Below, one piece after another: positions 22,718-35,465 of a stretch of 64,000 nucleotides of DNA. Source of the DNA: Antedon mediterranea (taxonomy: Eukaryota > Echinodermata > Crinoidea > Comatulida > Antedonidae); NCBI RefSeq assembly GCF_964355755.1, contig NC_092672.1, positions 30,562,501 to 30,626,500 of the forward strand, in the 5' to 3' direction. Under the pieces are notes generated by a model. The model was not told where the DNA came from. It saw only the letters and a program-made list of their open reading frames with translations, and made no database searches. The position numbers were made by a program, and so were the translations under genes. Within the stretch, counting starts at the first letter, position 1; every line of letters starts with the position of its first letter.

Positions 22718-22721
22718 GCTG
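22718..22721 (+). other. Empty target site (GCTG) of the RAG1-like transposon
   Basis: TGA-GCTG-GCGAGTG here corresponds to the two transposon flanks joined with one copy of GCTG. No footprint is present, which suggests an uninserted site and not an excision scar. Confidence 0.93.
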
Positions 22722-24043
22722 GCGAGTGACAAAGACATATTACGACCCTTTTATTTAAATTTATTTGGATAGACCTCCATGTAAATTCATTAAAGGCTAT
22801 ATGATTGTTTTATATTTTAATATGTGATAGTAGATAATCATTGTGCATAATGAAGACTATGAATCTAATATTTACTTGCATTCTCATCTTTTTAAAATTG
22901 TATTTATAATGCTGGTAATGAGTTTACTATTGAAAAAGTCATGTTTCCACTTATCTCAAATTGTGGCACACCTCTAACCTTGCTAGAACTGACTGTGTTC
23001 TACATGAGTACATTTATTCTGCCATAATGGTAGTGTTTCCACCATACTTCAACCTGGTAATTGAATAAATTTCATCGGGGTAAAATTTAAACTAATTATC
23101 ACCTTTTAACATAAAGTATCCTGAAAAATGTTTGTACTGTACTTCATCTAATATCCATTACTTAATACTAATTTGGGTGATTTATGTCTAACTTCAGGAA
23201 TGATCTGAGGCTAGAAGAATGAATTTCTGTACATATAATTTATATAAAAAATAAACCAATGTTTTCCTAATAACTTAACCCCTAGGTTGATAACTAACAA
23301 AGAAATTATTGAAATTGTGTTCTTACAATATATGTGTACTGTATCTACATATGCATACTGCGTTCAAAAGAAGAATGTTTTATAGTTATTATAGGTTATT
23401 TCCAAATATTAAAGGTCTGATATCTAACATAAACTAAATGTTATCAAACTATGTTTTTGAAAATCTTTATGATATAATAATTATAATAATATGAACATAA
23501 TATTAAATTATATTGACTATTTTTGATAATCATCATGTCCTTATAAATTCATTTATATTTATTTTGTGGTAATATAGTTTATATATTATGTATTAAATAA
23601 ATTGGTAAGGCCCTATACTGTTTATATTTAAGGAAAGTTTATATACACTTTTATTTTATGCCTACCAATATTAGTATTAATTGTTTATGTAACTATTAAT
23701 TTTGTCTAATTGCATTGGATTTTTGTATAGGCCAATGGCATTAATGTTTTTCTCAAAGCAAATTAGCCTAATAATGCCATATTTAGACACATAATTCATT
23801 GATTTCTGATATTCTGTACTTGTGTATGCATTACTAAAATAGTAGTTATTTTATTACTTTTATAATGTATAAACATTTATTCATTTTTTTTTTACATTTT
23901 TTAATTTAAAAATTATTAAAATACCTATCTACCTTTCTGTTATTGTTACTATTATAATATTTTTTGAGGCAGATTGAATTCAATAAAAAAAAATTAAAAC
24001 AATTAATTTGACTTATACTGTACTATGTTAGTAAGTGTGTGTG

Positions 24044-24779
24044 GGCAGAATCTGGTGTGTTGGAGGTTGGTGATGCGAGGTGTATAGTTGTCACTTTAAG
24101 ACCTAAATTAGATGTTTTCTGAAGAAAAGAAGTAAGAGGATAGGCTTTCAAACAACTTCAAGAAGATTCACACAGAAATAATTACTTCCCAATAAAATAG
24201 TATGTAACAGTGTATATTACAGTACATTGAATAAATTCGAGCGGAAAAATAACACACATGAAAAAACATTAATTTTCTTGTCGAAAAGCGCCCTCTCTAG
24301 TTTTCTATTAATTTATTAATAATTATTATTAATTAATGAGCAATTATAAACATATTTTTAACATTAATGCTTAAAGCTGATTCTACTCCTAACAAAGTTT
24401 CTTACCTCCAAATTTCATCAATGTATTCAAAGCACTTCAATAAATATCACATTGAACATTAAAAATTAGGGTTATGATAGAATTTTGCTTAAAAACATAT
24501 ACAAAAAACATCGATAAAAAATACTTTTCGAATTTAAAAACATTTGAAACTTTTTTTATATGTTCAATATAGGTTGCTCTATTCACAGAAAAAAAATTTC
24601 ATTCATGAACGTTTTTTTTTTGGACTGTATTTTCAAAATCGTTATTAGGTTTAAAAAATGCGTTGGAGTTGTATGATCTTTCATAAGTGTACATTTTGTA
24701 AAAACGTAAATTTAAAAAATCAGTGATATGGCTCGATATTTATTTATTTTTTGCAATATGGTGGATGGAGCAACCAACT
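24044..24779. other. Non-coding AT-rich spacer
   Basis: No gene, RNA or structured repeat was recognised between the end of the duplication and the minisatellite. Confidence 0.5.
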
Positions 24780-24985
24780 TTGCGATGGGGCGACTTTGTA
24801 ATGGGGCGACTGTGCCGGGGCGACTTTGTTTTGGGGCGACTTTGCGATGGGGCGACTTTGCTATGGGGCGACTTTGCTATGGGGCGACTTTGTATGGGGC
24901 GACTTTGTATGGGGCGACTTTGTATGGGGCGACTTTGTATGGGGCGACTTTGTATGGGGCGACTTTGCGATGGGGCGACTTGACT
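24780..24985 (+). repeat. GGGGCGACTTTG minisatellite
   Basis: About a dozen copies of a 15- to 18-bp unit, core GGGGCGACTTTG with TAT, CGAT or CTAT linkers. The last six units are nearly identical. All three forward frames stay open across it because no register of the unit contains a stop; the frames are not genes. Confidence 0.9.
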
Positions 24986-27900
24986 GGATCCCGGTTTGGG
25001 TACGGGTTGACCAGGACACCCTAGCTAGAATACGGGTCAACTCGTACCAATGGCTGCCAACTCGTACCCATCAGGCATCATGGATGGGCTAGAATACTAC
25101 TTACAGGTTAGGTTAGCCTAGCTGGGCTAACCTACCTCACCTCTCACATGTCCTGAAAAGTAGGCCGAAAATGCGACCGAAATTACTGAAGCCCAGCAAC
25201 CAACCAACCAGGCCTAGAAGGCCTACTTAATTTAAAATTAACTCTATAATAGGCCTAGGCTAGCTAGCCCTAGATAGATTAATTAGTGATCCGTAGTAGT
25301 GGGCTAACACCTTTGGCTCTACTACGAGGCCTTTTTATGCTCATAGGATAGCTTTTTTGCGGCGTACCTAATCTAGGCCTATGCCTATCTAGGCCAGATT
25401 TCCCATTCTCGCAGGACTATAGCCTATGCTCTAGTGTAGGGCTAGTGGGTGTACCCTGGTCGACTCGTACCCATGCAAACTCGAAACTTCATACCCACCC
25501 CCTCATACCACCCAAATAATTGGTTGATTTCACGCTAGTATGCCTAGCCTAGCTACGATATTCATTATGCCCTGCTAAAAAGGTAGATGAGCTACTAAAC
25601 TAATTACGTAATTCGTACAATAATTGACTAGGCCTAGCCTAGGCCTTTCTTTCATGGCAATACCATAACCTGCTACTATTCTGGTTGCCGAGTGGATTTT
25701 ATATTGAATATAGCCTATAACGTTACAAATTGTCTCCAGATAGGAACCTAATGACAGCGATATCGTGTATTAAAAGTACTTAATACAGTCAGATAGGTCT
25801 CTGGTAGACTGTCGACAGTCTTCCACGTTGAGTGTACTCTAACAGCTACAGAATCGGGTGCAGGGAAGGTAACATTCTCTAAACTTAATACCATATGCCT
25901 GCGCATAAACGATTGTGGTCATATTTAGTTGGTTCTCAATTTTTCTTCTAAATATCAATGTCTCCGAAATCCTGTCTTAATGGTATCAATGCGACTTTGA
26001 TAATCTAATTCGCCTTGAGCACTCTTGAGTGGTATGTGCGCTATAAAAATCCTGTTATTAATTATTATTATTAATTATTTACACTTTATATTATGTTAAC
26101 CTTACAGTATTCATGATTTTAACAATACGGATTCTCCTTGACATGTCTATAATTACAGCTGAAACTGGTGTGTTTAAAAAAAACTATCTTAAAACGGCAT
26201 TGTTTCTCAATGGGATTAGTCGACAGGATTACTAATTTCTGTACGTACTTCCAAACAGGGTATTAGAAGTCATAAAAGTTAACATTGTCCCACCAACAAC
26301 TCAGTTAGGTACGGCCGATTATCCTGTTCAACAAAAGCACTCATTTTAACATATGTTCTGGTGATTTCAACTATACCTATGTAGTATATAAAAAGCCAAT
26401 TAAAAGGATATTTAAACAAAAATATATGCAATATACCAGATTTAAGAGTTTGGAGCATTACATGACATAAATGAGAAACAGTAAACACCTTTTCTTGACA
26501 AAATATATCGATATATTTCAGTCATGTCTGACGGCTCCTCGAAAATGAAATGATGGATCGCCAAGTACGTCGGCCTTCAGTTAGATGATATGTCAAATTA
26601 ATATTTTTATTCCATTCAACCCATGACTTTAGACGTCCTGACCTCCGTGCTCGCTCGATTGTTTACCATTCAAAAATATCTTTTCTATGGTCAACGTATA
26701 TTGATAGCGTTTGTCTTTAAACCTATTACTTTAATACCACCGAAATTTATTTTCATCGACGTAGCATACGCCAACTATGATATCATAACTCAAAAGTACT
26801 GATCTTGAGTTTAGTCAGTGCCCAGGTTTAGCATGCAAGGGCCTAACAATAAAAAAAATAGTAATAGTGCTTTTACTAATCGGACTTTCTCTATCACTTT
26901 AATTCCGCATAATCTATGTCACTGCCCCCTAGGAGTACACACCTCAGAATCTGCATCCGCTCAATGTGGGATTTATAACGATGGGATGGTCACTAAGTGC
27001 CTCGAAGAGCCATCGCTACCACTAAACATTGACAGGAGAATAAGAGCCGGGAAACGTTATATTTGATGTGATGCTGATAACTTAGGCCTAGGCCTATATG
27101 ATGCAAATGCGAATACTGTGGCCTAATAGTCGAATTTTGGTTCTGATACAAATAGTTATGAAGTATATCATAGACTATGTAAGATGATGAGACAAAGAAG
27201 AAAACAATGATAAATTAGTTATTATTCGATAAATATTAAATCATTTAGACATCTATGTTTTAAATGATTTATCTTATCTTATATTTTTAGGATTAATCTG
27301 TAACAGTTAAATATAATGTATCCCGTAGGGTCAGATCTAATGCCGTAGGTTTTCACAAATAATTACCATATATCTATATGTATACTGTAATTATTATAAT
27401 TTCGTATAGCTCATGTAACGAAAAACAAATTATCCGATGGCTTCGATTTATTAAATCTTGTAGGGGACCGGGATCGGAAATTTGAGGCATTGCTGTCAAT
27501 GGAATTTTCGTATATCCTAAAGCCATGGGTAATAGTTGCAAAGATGCAAAAGGAGCTAGTCGTGTGACTCTTCGAGTTTTTAAATCATGTAGGGGGCGAA
27601 TCGGAAATTTTGCGGTCAGTGGTATTTCAATATATCCCAAAGGGTAATAGTTACAAAGGGATTTTGTCGTGTGGCTTTTCACATGATTAAATCTTGTAGG
27701 GCCCAACGGGCATTTTTAGCCTACTCTCTCTAGAGCAACTCACAAGGTAAAGTTGCTGTCTTGAGTATGTTTGTATATCCCAAAGATGAAAAAAAATATG
27801 AATTTAAGTTAGTGTGTACCGACAGTTAGTGTTTACCGACCGACCAAACCGACCGAAATTGCTGAAAATGTCAAATAAGACCAAAATAATCAGCTTTCGC

Positions 27901-28475
27901 TATTCGAGTTTTGGCCTTTAACGTAAAATGCATTAATTATTAACATTGATAGTAAAGTTAAATTAAATAAGTTTAAATATAATAAGTATGCGTTATTTAT
28001 CTTAAACGTATTTCAAAATAAAATAATGCTAATCATGTTCTAGTAACGGTTTTACCAGGGAAGAGTTAAATTACAGTAATTTAACTCTTCCCTGGTTTTA
28101 CTTTTAGTTTACCGGTGAGTCATTTGGTCTACTTTTAAATCGTTTGACCCTGTTAGAGCATGCAAGACTTTAAATTGTATTTATTAGTACATTAGCCGTA
28201 AATAAATAGATAAACTACGCGGATAACTTCGTCATATCATCCTGGGCAAAATACATCAATCTTCGAATTATGAAGGATTTACCGGTATTGATTTTATAAC
28301 CCAGATGGATAAGATCACCCAATGAAATGATGAATGATGCTTTATTACGGGATTAATGCACTAATACCAATCTTATAAGAAATTTAAATATCTAGATTAT
28401 AGTTAATTAAGTTTCAACGGCGTTTCAAGGTCCATCATTATAGACAACAAAAAGACAACACAAATTATTTTATTC
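24986..28475. other. Non-coding region with GGCCTA motifs and diverged repeats
   Basis: No gene is supported. The region 25100-25660 is dense in GGCCTA/TAGGCC. About 27450-27710 holds three diverged units beginning TTAAATC(T/A)TGTAGGG, of roughly 105-130 bp each. A near-perfect palindrome is at 28054-28096. Short frames such as 26818-27066 lack codon bias or recognisable motifs. Confidence 0.5.
28054..28096. repeat. 43-bp palindrome, 21-bp arms
   Basis: ACCAGGGAAGAGTTAAATTAC, one central A, then its exact complement. It is isolated, with no gene beside it, and could be a transposon hairpin end or a cruciform-prone site. Confidence 0.9.
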
Positions 28476-28546
28476 GCCCCAACCGAGACTCGAACTTGGA
28501 CCGTCTGCTTGATTTGCAGTTGCCCTAACCATTAGACCACTGGGGC
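28476..28546 (-). tRNA. tRNA-like sequence, probably a pseudogene
   Basis: On the minus strand a 71-nt cloverleaf can be drawn: acceptor GCCCCAG/TTGGGGC, D arm GGTCTAATGGTTAGG, a four-pair anticodon stem CTGC/GCAG, and a T arm with GTTCGAG. The anticodon loop reads AAATCAA, lacking the usual U33, and the T stem has a mismatch. It is related to the tRNA-like sequences at 35223 and 37193. It is probably a decayed tRNA or a tRNA-derived repeat. Confidence 0.5.
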
Positions 28547-28638
28547 TTTCATGGTATTGTTCTTTAACTCGTTTGGATAACGAGCCTTTAATATTCTCGG
28601 CGTGGTACGGTTGGAACACAACTAGTCCTCAGTTCTAG

Positions 28639-28642
<4 letters not shown>

Positions 28643-28726
<84 letters not shown>
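28643..28726. repeat. (TA)n microsatellite
   Basis: About 40 TA dinucleotides, bounded by TTTTAA and TTAAAA. Adjacent sequence is unremarkable. Confidence 0.95.
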
Positions 28727-28730
<4 letters not shown>

Positions 28731-29051
28731 CATAGATCGGCATGCCATAAACAATTTCAATTTAAAATTTATATTAATCAAACAGGTTATGCAGGCTGTT
28801 CAAGAAGTGAACACATAATCGTCCTCTTAAAATAACCAAGTCTATCATTAAAAATATCAATATGATTGCTATTTAGATTATTAAAATGTATATGGTAGTC
28901 TATGAAAAATTCCCCTTTTAGTACAGTCGACACGGCTAAAAGGAATATGCAATAAATGTCTATTTCGAGTACGACCAGGGACATTTAAACTAAATAGTGA
29001 AATTAATGAACAGTCATATTTAGAATTTAAAATGTTATATAAAAAACCATA

Positions 29052-29294
29052 TCAGATATCGTTCGACGATTGCTGACAGAGAATCAATGGAAAAGGCAAA
29101 ATTAACACAGTTATAAGACAGGAATCTACAAACTTCCGTTGAACAGTGTCGATTCGACGGGCCTGACATGGAGAAATTGAATTGAAAATTACGGAACAAT
29201 ATTCAAGGTGAGGACGTATTATAGATTTGTATAAAGATAAAAGTGCCCTGCCGTCGTTCATAAACATACAATTTCTCCATATCAAGCCCAACAT
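29052..29294 (-). pseudogene. LINE reverse transcriptase C-terminal fragment
   Basis: The minus-strand frame reads LLSLYKSIIRPHLEYCSVIFNS followed by a QRKF-like motif, the post-catalytic thumb region of Jockey/CR1-type non-LTR reverse transcriptases. Only about 60 residues are recognisable, after which similarity is lost. There is no sign of the rest of the element. Confidence 0.7.
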
Positions 29295-29442
29295 TCTTAG
29301 TCTTACATCTATCTTCTTTTATTTATCAGAAGCCATGAAATCGCTATTATACAAATGGACGAGGATATACGTACAGCCGTACGTATAACGTGTTTTTTTC
29401 TTATACGTACCGATATTGGCCGCCGCTGGACATACAACGTTA

Positions 29443-29655
29443 AACTCGTCCTAAATAGTAAAACTTGTTCTTAATAATAAAACTCGTCCTAAATATTAAA
29501 ACTCATCCTAAATATTAAAACACGTCCTAAATATTAAAACACGTCCTAAATATTAAAACTCGTCCTAAATATTAAAACTCGTCCTAAATATTAAAACACG
29601 TCCTAAATATTAAAACACGTCCTAAATATTAAAACTCGTCCTAAATAGTAAAATT
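29443..29655 (+). repeat. 19-bp minisatellite, about 11 units
   Basis: Tandem units of consensus ACTCGTCCTAAATATTAAA, with C(T/A)CGTCC variants and two diverged units at the left. No coding potential. Confidence 0.93.
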
Positions 29656-32411
29656 AATTAATTTAAAAAAAAAGCTAATCCTAAATCTAAATGCTCTATA
29701 ACTGTTTGCCTTTCGTACCGTCGCTGTACGTATAACCAGTCCCTATAGAATTAAGCTTACTTACAAGTTCTATTCTTCTTGTAACAATACCAAGCTTCAA
29801 CTTGGCTATCGCCATTCAGTTTTTAGAAGCGGTCGTAGGTTAGGGGGTTGAACCGGATTAGTACTGGTACAGTACCTATATTGTCTATGCAGATGAGCTA
29901 TGGTGCAATATTATTTGTGTTATTGATAGATGAACAGACGGATTTGTTTTCTAGTCGATGAACAGGGGAATCGGATTGACAGAAATTTGCTCAGAATGGC
30001 TCGGTCTAGGTTAAATGTGAGAATGTTATTCATGTTTGTCGTCATCTGTTCCGGATTTATGTTGATTTTTTTTTTAAAGGATATTACTGATGTTTATGGT
30101 ATGTAGTATTATTTACAGGCAATTAGTAACAACATGATTTAAAATGCTAATACACGTGAGGAAACCGTACATTATTGTTATAGGAACAAAACGTGAAAAT
30201 GTCAATGAATTAATATCATTGTTCACCGGTTGTATCTATAAAATAAATTTTATTAAAGATGTATTGTCCCCCTGAAAAAAATATTCTTAACAAAATTTGT
30301 GTTTAATATGTCATTTCAATGTATAATAGAAATCCACTTCGACCAAAAATACCTGAAAAAACTGTAATATAAAAACAAAAAGCGGTCAAATTGGCTGCCA
30401 GCCAGTGTGTTTTTAGTTGAATTTAACCATTTATTTTGTCAATTTATCTGTGAAAACATTATTTTTTTTAATTTTTTTTTTCTATGGAAGTGATTAACTT
30501 TATTAAAACTACAAAATAAAATTCAAAGTCTGATTTAACTAATCTTCATTTTTCATGTTTTTGGGGGACATTACATCTTTAAATCATTAGAAAAATGTTC
30601 ACAAATAAAATCAACAGTAGGTCTAGATGTGAACTTGAAAATGTCACACTAGAGAATCAATTATGCTTGTAACATAAACAAGACTGAAAAGAAATTAGGT
30701 AACGTGAAAGAAAAAAATATTAATGTGTATTTCTAAAAACCACATCCTATTCATTTTGTGCGTTTTTTTTGTCCAGTATAATTATAATATACTGTATGTG
30801 GCTCCAGGTGCGTGCGTGTGTGGGTGTGCATACGTCTGTGTATGTATAGTAAGAATTTGTTATGCGGGCCCATACATTATATATAGGTATATATGTACAG
30901 TATGTGTTTAAATATAAAATTTAAATTATATTTTAAAGAAATGTACTGAAAAGAATCAAAATTATATTGGGTCTAATTAAAACTCAAGAATTAAATAGCA
31001 AAACAAGTATCTAAATATTGATGTATACATTTTTTTAAAGACCCTTTTTAAGAGACAAAATTGTAAATTATATTTTACAGATCTGCTATACACTCTTAAT
31101 TTTTAATTTAACATGCAAAAATGAAAGATGTACTATATGTTATAAAAGTGGGTTGCTCCTTAGAAAGGGAGAAAAAAGAATAACATTAATATTTTTCTAG
31201 AAACACAATACAATTGCAGTAATAGGTCTACCTATGGAATGTTTGCGCCACGGCGTTCCATATCTTTTTTTCGTTTTTGTGGAGTAAACACCACTTATAT
31301 TCACATTCATATTATCTTTCATGTCATTACATTAAATCATATTGTTTATTACATTTTTGTTAATTTCAAATGTCGCTACAATTCGACAAAACTTCATATG
31401 TAAAATTTTTAAATTTTTGAATTACGTATTAAGTCTATTTTTTCATTAAATGTTCTTATATTTTTCTATAAACTTACAAAAAAAAATTAAACAAGTTAAT
31501 ACAAAGACGTTTGGTCTAAATAACCTTTTTGTTTTCAAACATCGTTAACACATTTACTTTCATTATACATGATTAACATTATCATCTATCTCGTTTTGAA
31601 ATATTTTACAAAGAACAATTTTGTGAGTTTTTCATTTAATTTTTTCCATATCTACCTAATTCCTCTATGATTAAGTTCATCCATGAGGCAAAAATACAAT
31701 TGCGAAGTAATCATAAAAACAATTGTACTGTTTTTATAGATTTGGCGATTACCAGGAAAACGAAGCTCAAACACGAACACTTAAGTAACAACACTCATCT
31801 AGTGGTAAGTTAACAATTTAACTAACAATTAATTGGATTCAACTATTTACAGACATATTAAAATTGGCCCTATTAAATAGGCCTACTATATAGGCCTAAT
31901 CATCGATTCAAGATATATATGTTTTGTTCTCCGTAACCAGAATATTGCACTGACATCGCAAACCGCACGTTAGGTAAGCTTGGTCCTTTCTTGCATTACG
32001 TACGTACCCAATGCAAGGACGTGTGGCTGCAACAACGCAAGCGGATGTCAATCACAATGGTAGGCCTATAGATGGACAATCCATCGCTTTTATTGGTCAA
32101 TTCGCTTAATTACGGCTTATGTCCAGGCGCTGCGTCCTATTAGAAATAAACTTACTGGGTTGGTACGTGGTTCTTACCCACCAAACCAACTTACGTTTAC
32201 CGTAACCGGGTGCCTTATTTTTCCCATATTAAGTTATGGCAGAAACTATAGAGGGCGTGTATATATATCTTAAAACAGCAATTTTGTGATCTTTTCTTTT
32301 CTGAATTATGTTATCCTTCCTAAATATGTTTAATAAAATAAAATAATAATCATGAATGTTCATAATGCCTGCCTGAGCTCATGACGTCATACTTAACAAA
32401 CACACTGCCCT
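29656..32411. other. Non-coding spacer
   Basis: About 2.7 kb of AT-rich sequence with no supported gene or RNA. A short GT-rich stretch lies at about 30805-30850. Nothing else structured was seen before the giant inverted repeat. Confidence 0.45.
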
Positions 32412-32520
32412 GATGCACGAGGTAGGCCCAATATTCAGAGCGTCATTTCGACGATCGATCATTCTCTACTTCTACGGAGCGCCATTTATGCCTTTATTTA
32501 CTTCCGAATTAGAAATAGTA

Positions 32521-33360
32521 CTACGGTAACTGCTCCAGTGGATCAAATTTAGCACCGGTGGAACACAGTGATATAAAATATAAATAAGTCACTAATTTTA
32601 ATATCTTTTCGTTTGTAAATACACTGTGCTCAAGTGGACACAATTTGGCGCCAGTGAGGAGCACAGTGATATAAAATAGAAATAAGTCACTGAATTTTAA
32701 TATCTTTTCGTATGTTAATAACACTGTGCTCAAGTGGACCCAATTTGGAGCCATGGGAGGACAATGATATAAAATAAAAATAAATCACTGAATTTTAATA
32801 TCTTTTCGTATGTTTATAACACTGTGCTCAAGTGGACCCAATTTGGAGCCATGGGAGGACAATGATATAAAATAAAAATAAATCACTGAATTTTAATATC
32901 TTTTCGTATGTTAATACACTGTGCTCAAGTGGACCCAATTTGTAGCCAGGAGAGCACATTGATATAAAATAGAAATAAGTCACTGAATGTTAATATCTTT
33001 TCGTATGTTAATACACTGTGCTCAAGTGGACCTAATTTGGCGCCAGTGGAGCACAGTGATATAAAATAGAAATAAGTCACTGAATTTTAATACCTTTTCG
33101 TATGTTCATACACTGTGCTCAAGTGGACCTAATTTGGCGCCAGTGGAGCACAGTGATATAAAATAGAAATAAGTCACTGAATTTTAATACCTTTTCGTAT
33201 GTTAATACACTGTGCTCACGTGGACCCAATTTGGCGCGCGCGCCAGTTAGCACACAGTGATATAAAATAGAAAAAAGTCACTAAATTATAATATCTTTTC
33301 GTATTTTTCAATACACTGTGCTCTAGTGGACCCAATTAGGCACCAATGGGAGCACAGGGA
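32521..33360 (+). repeat. Tandem ~100-bp units with internal palindromes, left array
   Basis: Eight or nine units of the form CACTGTGCTCAAGTGGACC... AATTTGG(C)GCC AGTGGAGCACAGTG, then ATATAAAATAGAAATAAGTCACTGAATTTTAATATCTTTTCGTATGTTAATA. The first half of each unit is an imperfect palindrome around GGCGCC. The mirror array is at 38895-39815. Confidence 0.9.
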
Positions 33361-33992
33361 AATAGTCACATACAAAAACATCGAGAAAAAATAATTCTGG
33401 AATTTAAAAATATTTCAAACTTGGTATATTTGTTCAATATCGGTTACTCCATCCGTAAACCAAAAGAAAAAATAGTTTCAAGCCACGTCAGTGATTTTAA
33501 TAACTTGCGTTTGCTTAAGATACTACTTACGAAAAAACATACAATTCCGACACTCATATGTTAAACTCTAATAATGATTTTTACAAAAAAAATCCGGTTT
33601 GGAATTCGATTTTTTCCCTGTAATTTGAGCAAATTAAATAAAAAATATACCAAGAAATATATATTAAAATCAAGGAGTTTTTTTTTGTTTACAAAAGAAA
33701 TGTTCGTATGTTAATACACTATGCTCCAGTGGGTCCAATTTGGCGCCAGTGGAGCACAGGGAAATAGTCACATACAAAAACATCAAGAAAAAATACTTCT
33801 GGATTTCAAAAATATTTCAAACTTGGTATATAAGTTCAATATCGGTTACTCCATCCGTAATGCAAAAGAAAAATTAGTTTCAAGCCATATCAGTGATTTT
33901 AGTAATTTTCTTTCGTTTAAAATGTATATTTATGATAGAACATAGAATTCCAACACATTTTTTATTTTGAAATCCAATATGACGCCTATTTT

Positions 33993-34100
<108 letters not shown>

Positions 34101-34330
34101 TCATGTTCCGAATATGAGCACTGTTTCTATAATTTACAGTATGATTTATATATAATTTACACAGTGCTACGCAACATCATTGATTTACATATACACAATA
34201 TTATTTAAAAAACCGTTGCGAATTAAAGTTGGAATTTATTCTGACTTGTTAAGCCTCCACTGATTGTGAAGGCGTTTGTTGTATGAGAGAATGTATCTGG
34301 TGGGTGAAAATCTGTGATAATACCATACAT

Positions 34331-34401
34331 GGCTCTGTGGTCTAGTGGTATGATACTCGCCTTGTAAGCGAGAGGTTGCAGGTTCCAATCCAGCCAGAGA
34401 C
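34331..34401 (+). tRNA. tRNA-Thr(TGT)-like sequence, left arm
   Basis: Acceptor GGCTCTG/CAGAGAC with one mismatch, D arm GGTCTAGTGGTATGATA, five-pair anticodon stem CTCGC/GCGAG with loop CTTGTAA, giving anticodon TGT (threonine), and a T loop altered to TTCCAAT. It lies within repeated DNA and has close relatives at 37748 and 38116, so it is probably tRNA-derived, though the fold is nearly intact. Confidence 0.55.
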
Positions 34402-35222
34402 ATTTTTTCATACAACTAAAAAATACGGAACTTTCGCCAATGAGCTATGCTCGACGCGATTATGAGATCATGTTCCGAATATGAGCACTGTTTCTATAAT
34501 TTACAGTATGATTTATATATATATATATATATATATATAAATCCAAAGGCAAATTACTAAAAAAAATGACAATGCTGTGGGTATCAGTGGCTGGATCTCA
34601 ATGGAGATACAAAAATAAAAAGTGAAAAGCTAAATCAAAACGATAAAGTAAACAGCCAGAAAAGTTAGCAGAGCTTTCGAGCAACACTAGCCCTTCATCA
34701 GTGCAAGTAAAGGAATTTGGATAACGTCATAGTATAAAGCTGGCAAGTGCTGCCTGGGTGAACAGGAATAAAAGAAATATGACAAAGGGAGCCAGGGTGG
34801 AGTCTGAATAAGAGTAGAAAACAAAGAAGGTAGCTTGGTAGAGATATAAACAATTTTGGAATGAGACTAAAAAACAGCTTAAATGGTGGTTAATATTGAA
34901 ACTTAAAATGTTGGTAGTCAATGGAATAATTTTCAGATGAAGAGCTAGTGTTGCCCGAAAGCTCTGTTAACTTTTCTGGCTGTTTTACTTTATTGTTTTG
35001 ATTTAGTTTTTCGTTTTTTTTTTGTATCTCCATTGAGATCCAGCTACATGATACCCACAGCATTGTCATTTTTTCAGTAATTTGCCTTTGGATTTATATA
35101 CTGTATATATACAGTATATAAACATCACAGGCACAGAATAAATTCTAATTCGCCCGGTGATATAATGAAATTTAATTAATTAGAAACAATAAAAATGACG
35201 AAAACTGTGAGAATGAGAGAAG

Positions 35223-35295
35223 GCCCCTAACTGAGATTCGAACCCGGAACCTTCTGCTTGATATGCAGATGTTCTAACCATTAGACCACTGGGGC
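35223..35295 (-). tRNA. tRNA-like sequence, anticodon position ATC
   Basis: A 73-nt cloverleaf on the minus strand: acceptor GCCCCAG/TTAGGGGC end, D arm GGTCTAATGGTTAG, anticodon stem TCTGC/GCAGA with loop ATATCAA, and T loop TTCGAAT. The T stem is imperfect. ATC would decode aspartate GAU, but the body does not look like a normal tRNA-Asp, so identity is unsure and a repeat-derived pseudogene is likely. Confidence 0.5.
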
Positions 35296-35465
35296 TTTCA
35301 TTGTATTGTTCCAATTCGATTGGACAGACTCTCGGTGGGGTATGGCTGAATGTATCTGTACATAGCTGTGCCTACTGTATACTGGTAGATATATATATTG
35401 CTGCTACTAAATTTGTCGAGTAATTTTACGTATCTCATCAGAAACCGCTGAATGGTACGTGCTCA

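Larger units (their letters stand above)
18080..24043 (+). repeat. Tandem duplication, copy 2 (empty of the RAG1-like transposon)
   Basis: About 5.96 kb collinear with copy 1. Differences seen are rare substitutions (for example C9555/T22715 beside the insertion site), a 10-bp gain of a GCGTGCCTC unit near 21518, an extra ~127 bp at 22010-22136, and the absence of the transposon. The high identity implies a recent duplication or gene conversion. Outside the Mutator-like element no gene is recognised. Confidence 0.9.

Noticed and set aside
24723-25092. Three overlapping frames with GATLY, MGRLC or WGDFV repeats
   Set aside because: They arise from one minisatellite that has no stop in any register.
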